Origin: Diplolepis rosae | Lineage: Eukaryota > Arthropoda > Insecta > Hymenoptera > Diplolepididae | Direction of reading: 5' to 3' | Assembly: GCA_030998225.1 (NCBI GenBank) | Contig: JAPYXD010000739.1 | Coordinates: forward strand, 62,001 to 126,000 | Length of the DNA stretch: 64,000 nucleotides | Shown here: positions 61,743-64,000 of the stretch, one piece after another | Layout: each line of letters opens with the position of its first letter | Position numbering within the stretch: the stretch's first letter is position 1 | Notes under the pieces: generated by a model | The model's input: the letters and a program-made list of their open reading frames with translations, nothing else | What the model was told of the DNA's origin: nothing | The model's database searches: none | Made by a program: the position numbers and the translations under genes

Positions 61743-64000
61743 CCAGGTGCCTAAAATACATCCTCCTCACGGAACTTAAGCTGAGAACTGAAATTTCAGA
61801 TACCTAGTTTATATTTTAGAGATCTTGTCACATTGAAAATGATATTTAGTAGTCCAGGTGCTTAAAAAACATCTTCCTCAGGGAACTTGAGATGAAAACT
61901 GAAATTTAAGATACCTAGTTCATATTATAGAGATACCGTAATTTTAAAAATTATATTTAGTCGTCCAGGTGCTTAAAAAACATCTTCCTCAGGGAACTTG
62001 AGCTGAGAACTGAAAATTAAGATACCTAGTTCATATTTTAGAGATCTTGTCATATTGAAAATGATATTTAGTCGTCCAGGTGCTTAAAAAACATCTTCCT
62101 CAGGGAACTTGAGCTGAGAACTGAAATTTAAGATAACTAGTTCATATTTTAGAGATATGGTCATATTGAAAATTATATTTAGTCGTCCAGGTGCTTAAAA
62201 AACATCTTCCTCAGGGAACTTGAGCTGAGAACTGAAATTTAAGATAACTAGTTCATATTTTAGAGATATGGTCATATTGAAAATGATATTTAGTCGTCCA
62301 GGTGCTTAGAAAACATCTTCCTCAGGGAACTTGAGCTGAGAACTGAAATTTAAGATAACTAGTTCATATTTTAGAGATCTTGTCACATTGAAAATGATAT
62401 TTAGTAGTCCAGGTGCTTAAAAAACATCTTCCTCAGGGAACTTGAGCTGAGAACTGAAATTTAAGATAACTAGTTCATATTTTAGAGATATGGTCATATT
62501 TAAAATTATATTTAGTCGTCCAGGTGCTTAAAAAACATCTTCCTCAGGGTACTTGAGGTAAGAACTGAAAACTAAGATTCCTAGTTCATATTTTAGAGAT
62601 CTTGTCATATTGAAAATGATATTTAGTCGTCCAGGTGCTTAAAAAACATCTTCCTCAGGGAACTTGAGCTGAGAACTGAAATTTAAGATAACTAGTTCAT
62701 ATTTTAGAGATATGGTCATATTGAAAATGATATTTAGTAGTCCAGGTGCTTAAAAAACATCTTCCTCAGGGAACTTGAGCTGAGAACTGAAAATTAAGAT
62801 ACCTAGTTCATATTTTAGAGATCTTGTCATATTGAAAATGATATTTAGTCGTCCAGGTGCTTAGAAAACATCTTCCTCAGGGAACTTGAGCTGAGAACTG
62901 AAATTTAAGATAACTAGTTCATATTTTAGAGATATGGTCATATTGAAAATTATATTTAGTCGTCCAGGTGCTTAAAAAACATCTTCCTCAGGGAACTTGA
63001 GCTGAGAACTGAAAATTAAGATACCTAGTTCATATTTTAGAGATATGGTCATATTGAAAATGATATTTAGTCGTCCAGGTGCTTAAAAAACATCTTCCTC
63101 AGGGAACTTGAGCTGAGAACTGAAATTTAAGATAACTAGTTCATATTTTAGAGATATGGTCATATTGAAAATTATATTTAGTCGTCCAGGTGCTTAAAAA
63201 ACATCTTCCTCAGGGCACTTGAGATGAGAACTGAAATTAAAGAGACCTAGTTCATCTTATAGAGATCCCGTAATTTTAAAAATGATATTTAGTCGTCCAG
63301 GTGCTTAGAAAACATCTTCCTCAGGGAACTTGAGCTGAGAACTGAAATTTAAGATAACTAGTTCATATTTTAGAGATATGGTCATATTTAAAATTATATT
63401 TAGTAGTCCAGGTGCCTAAAATACATCCTCCTCACGGAACTTAAGCTGAGAAATGAAATTTCAGATACCTAGTTTATATTTTAGAGATCTTGTCACATTG
63501 AAAATGATATTTAGTAGTACAGGTGCTTAAAAACTTCTTCCTCAGGGAACTTGAGATGAGAACTGAAATTTAAGATACCTAGTTCATATTATAGAGATCC
63601 CGCAATTTTAAAAATGATATTTAGTCGTCCAGGTGCTTAAAAAACATCTTCCTCAGGGATCTTGAGATGAGAACTGAAATTTAAGATACCTAGTTCATAT
63701 TTTAGAGATCTTGTCACATTAAAAATTATATTTAGTAGTACAGGTGCTTAAAAAACATCTTCCTCAGGGAACTTGGGCTGAGAACTGAAATTTAAGATAA
63801 CTAGTTCATATTTTAGAGATATGGTCATATTGAAAATTATTTTTAGTCGTCCAGGTGCTTAAAAAACATCTTCCTCAGGGAACTAAAGCAGAGAACTCAA
63901 GTTTAAGATAATTAGTTCATATTTTAGAGATCTTGTCACATTAAAAATGATATTTAGTAGTCCAGGTGCTTAAAAAACATCTTCCTCAGGGAACTTGAGC
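61743..64000. repeat. D-rich run to the right edge
   Basis: About 20 monomers. H-E and F start the run, then mostly D with some E-like and F-like forms. GCTTAGAAAACATC recurs in several of them (near 62,305, 62,865 and 63,305). Another H-E with ACAGG lies near 63,409-63,520. The window ends inside a monomer. Confidence 0.85.

Larger units (their letters stand above)
1..64000. repeat. Tandem satellite array, 110/111-bp monomer, about 577 copies
   Basis: The block CCAGGTGCTTAAAAAACATC recurs every 110 or 111 bases from the first full monomer at 96 to the last at 63,962, without a break. Each monomer has a fairly constant first half (CCAGGTG, an A6 tract, CATCTTCCTCAGGGAA, GAGCTGAGAAC) and a variable second half that defines subfamilies. 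All copies point the same way; I saw no inverted monomer, transposon insertion or unique spacer. The window begins and ends inside a monomer, so the array extends beyond both edges. Base composition of the consensus is about 68% A+T. Large head-to-tail arrays of this kind are typical of eukaryotic heterochromatin, often at or near centromeres; that location is inference. I do not recognise the family by name and cannot assign a species. Confidence 0.98.

Noticed and set aside
1..64000. CRISPR array
   Set aside because: The repeated unit is 110-111 bp with no unique spacers between repeats, and no cas-like gene is present.
1..64000. tRNA or 5S-derived repeat with internal RNA polymerase III promoter
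   Set aside because: I could not find a convincing A box and B box pair at proper spacing in the monomer consensus.
1..64000. Telomeric or simple-sequence repeat
   Set aside because: No short telomere-type motif is tandemly repeated; the only period is the monomer and its multiples.
1..64000. Helical phasing: 110.7 bp is close to 10.5 turns, so alternate A-tracts are in phase every two monomers
   Set aside because: It follows from the length alone, and without nucleosome or bending data it is not a supported feature.

Overview
The whole window is one uninterrupted tandem satellite DNA array. I find no protein-coding gene, RNA gene, transposon or unique sequence. The unit is an AT-rich monomer of about 110.7 bp (roughly 68% A+T in the consensus I read), repeated head-to-tail about 577 times, all in one orientation. 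Written from its most constant point, CCAGGTGCTTAAAAAACATC, a monomer is either 110 bp (forms with GGTTTTGTTTTAG in the middle) or 111 bp (forms with AGTTCATATT or AGTTTATATT). An array of this size with higher-order structure points to a eukaryotic genome, probably centromeric, pericentromeric or other heterochromatin. The species cannot be named from the sequence.

Monomers fall into recognisable subfamilies, named here A, B, C, D, E, F, G and H. They are not placed at random. From about 5.3 kb onward the same ordered series of subfamilies returns again and again. The basic cycle runs from one H-E monomer to the next: H-E, F, F, A, a 'GGTACTT' B-like monomer, B, A, a 'GCGT' G-like monomer, C, G, a 'CCTCCTC/GATAAG' monomer, D. 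It occurs as a 12-monomer form (1,325-1,327 bp, three copies), an 11-monomer form lacking one monomer (1,218 bp, three copies) and a 17-monomer form with an internal 5-monomer duplication (1,877-1,880 bp, five copies, one with an altered first monomer). Runs rich in D, E and F monomers separate the cycles and carry smaller periods of 3 monomers (333 bp) and 9 monomers (about 998 bp).

Layout: 1-5,284 is a distinct, more heterogeneous domain without D, F or H monomers. 5,285-12,032 holds the 12-monomer cycles. 11,922-13,917 is a 9-monomer tandem duplication. 16,023-20,445 has 14- and 17-monomer cycles. 20,446-21,444 is a 333-bp trimer array. The 11-monomer cycles lie at 22.9, 43.4 and 54.9 kb, and the other 17-monomer cycles at 27.8, 36.2, 48.4 and 59.9 kb. 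The last 2 kb is D-rich. A few minus-strand open frames of 62-74 codons are by-products of the repeat: single-base variants remove a stop codon in the A-tract. The main result is the nested higher-order structure. I see no evidence of a novel gene system here.
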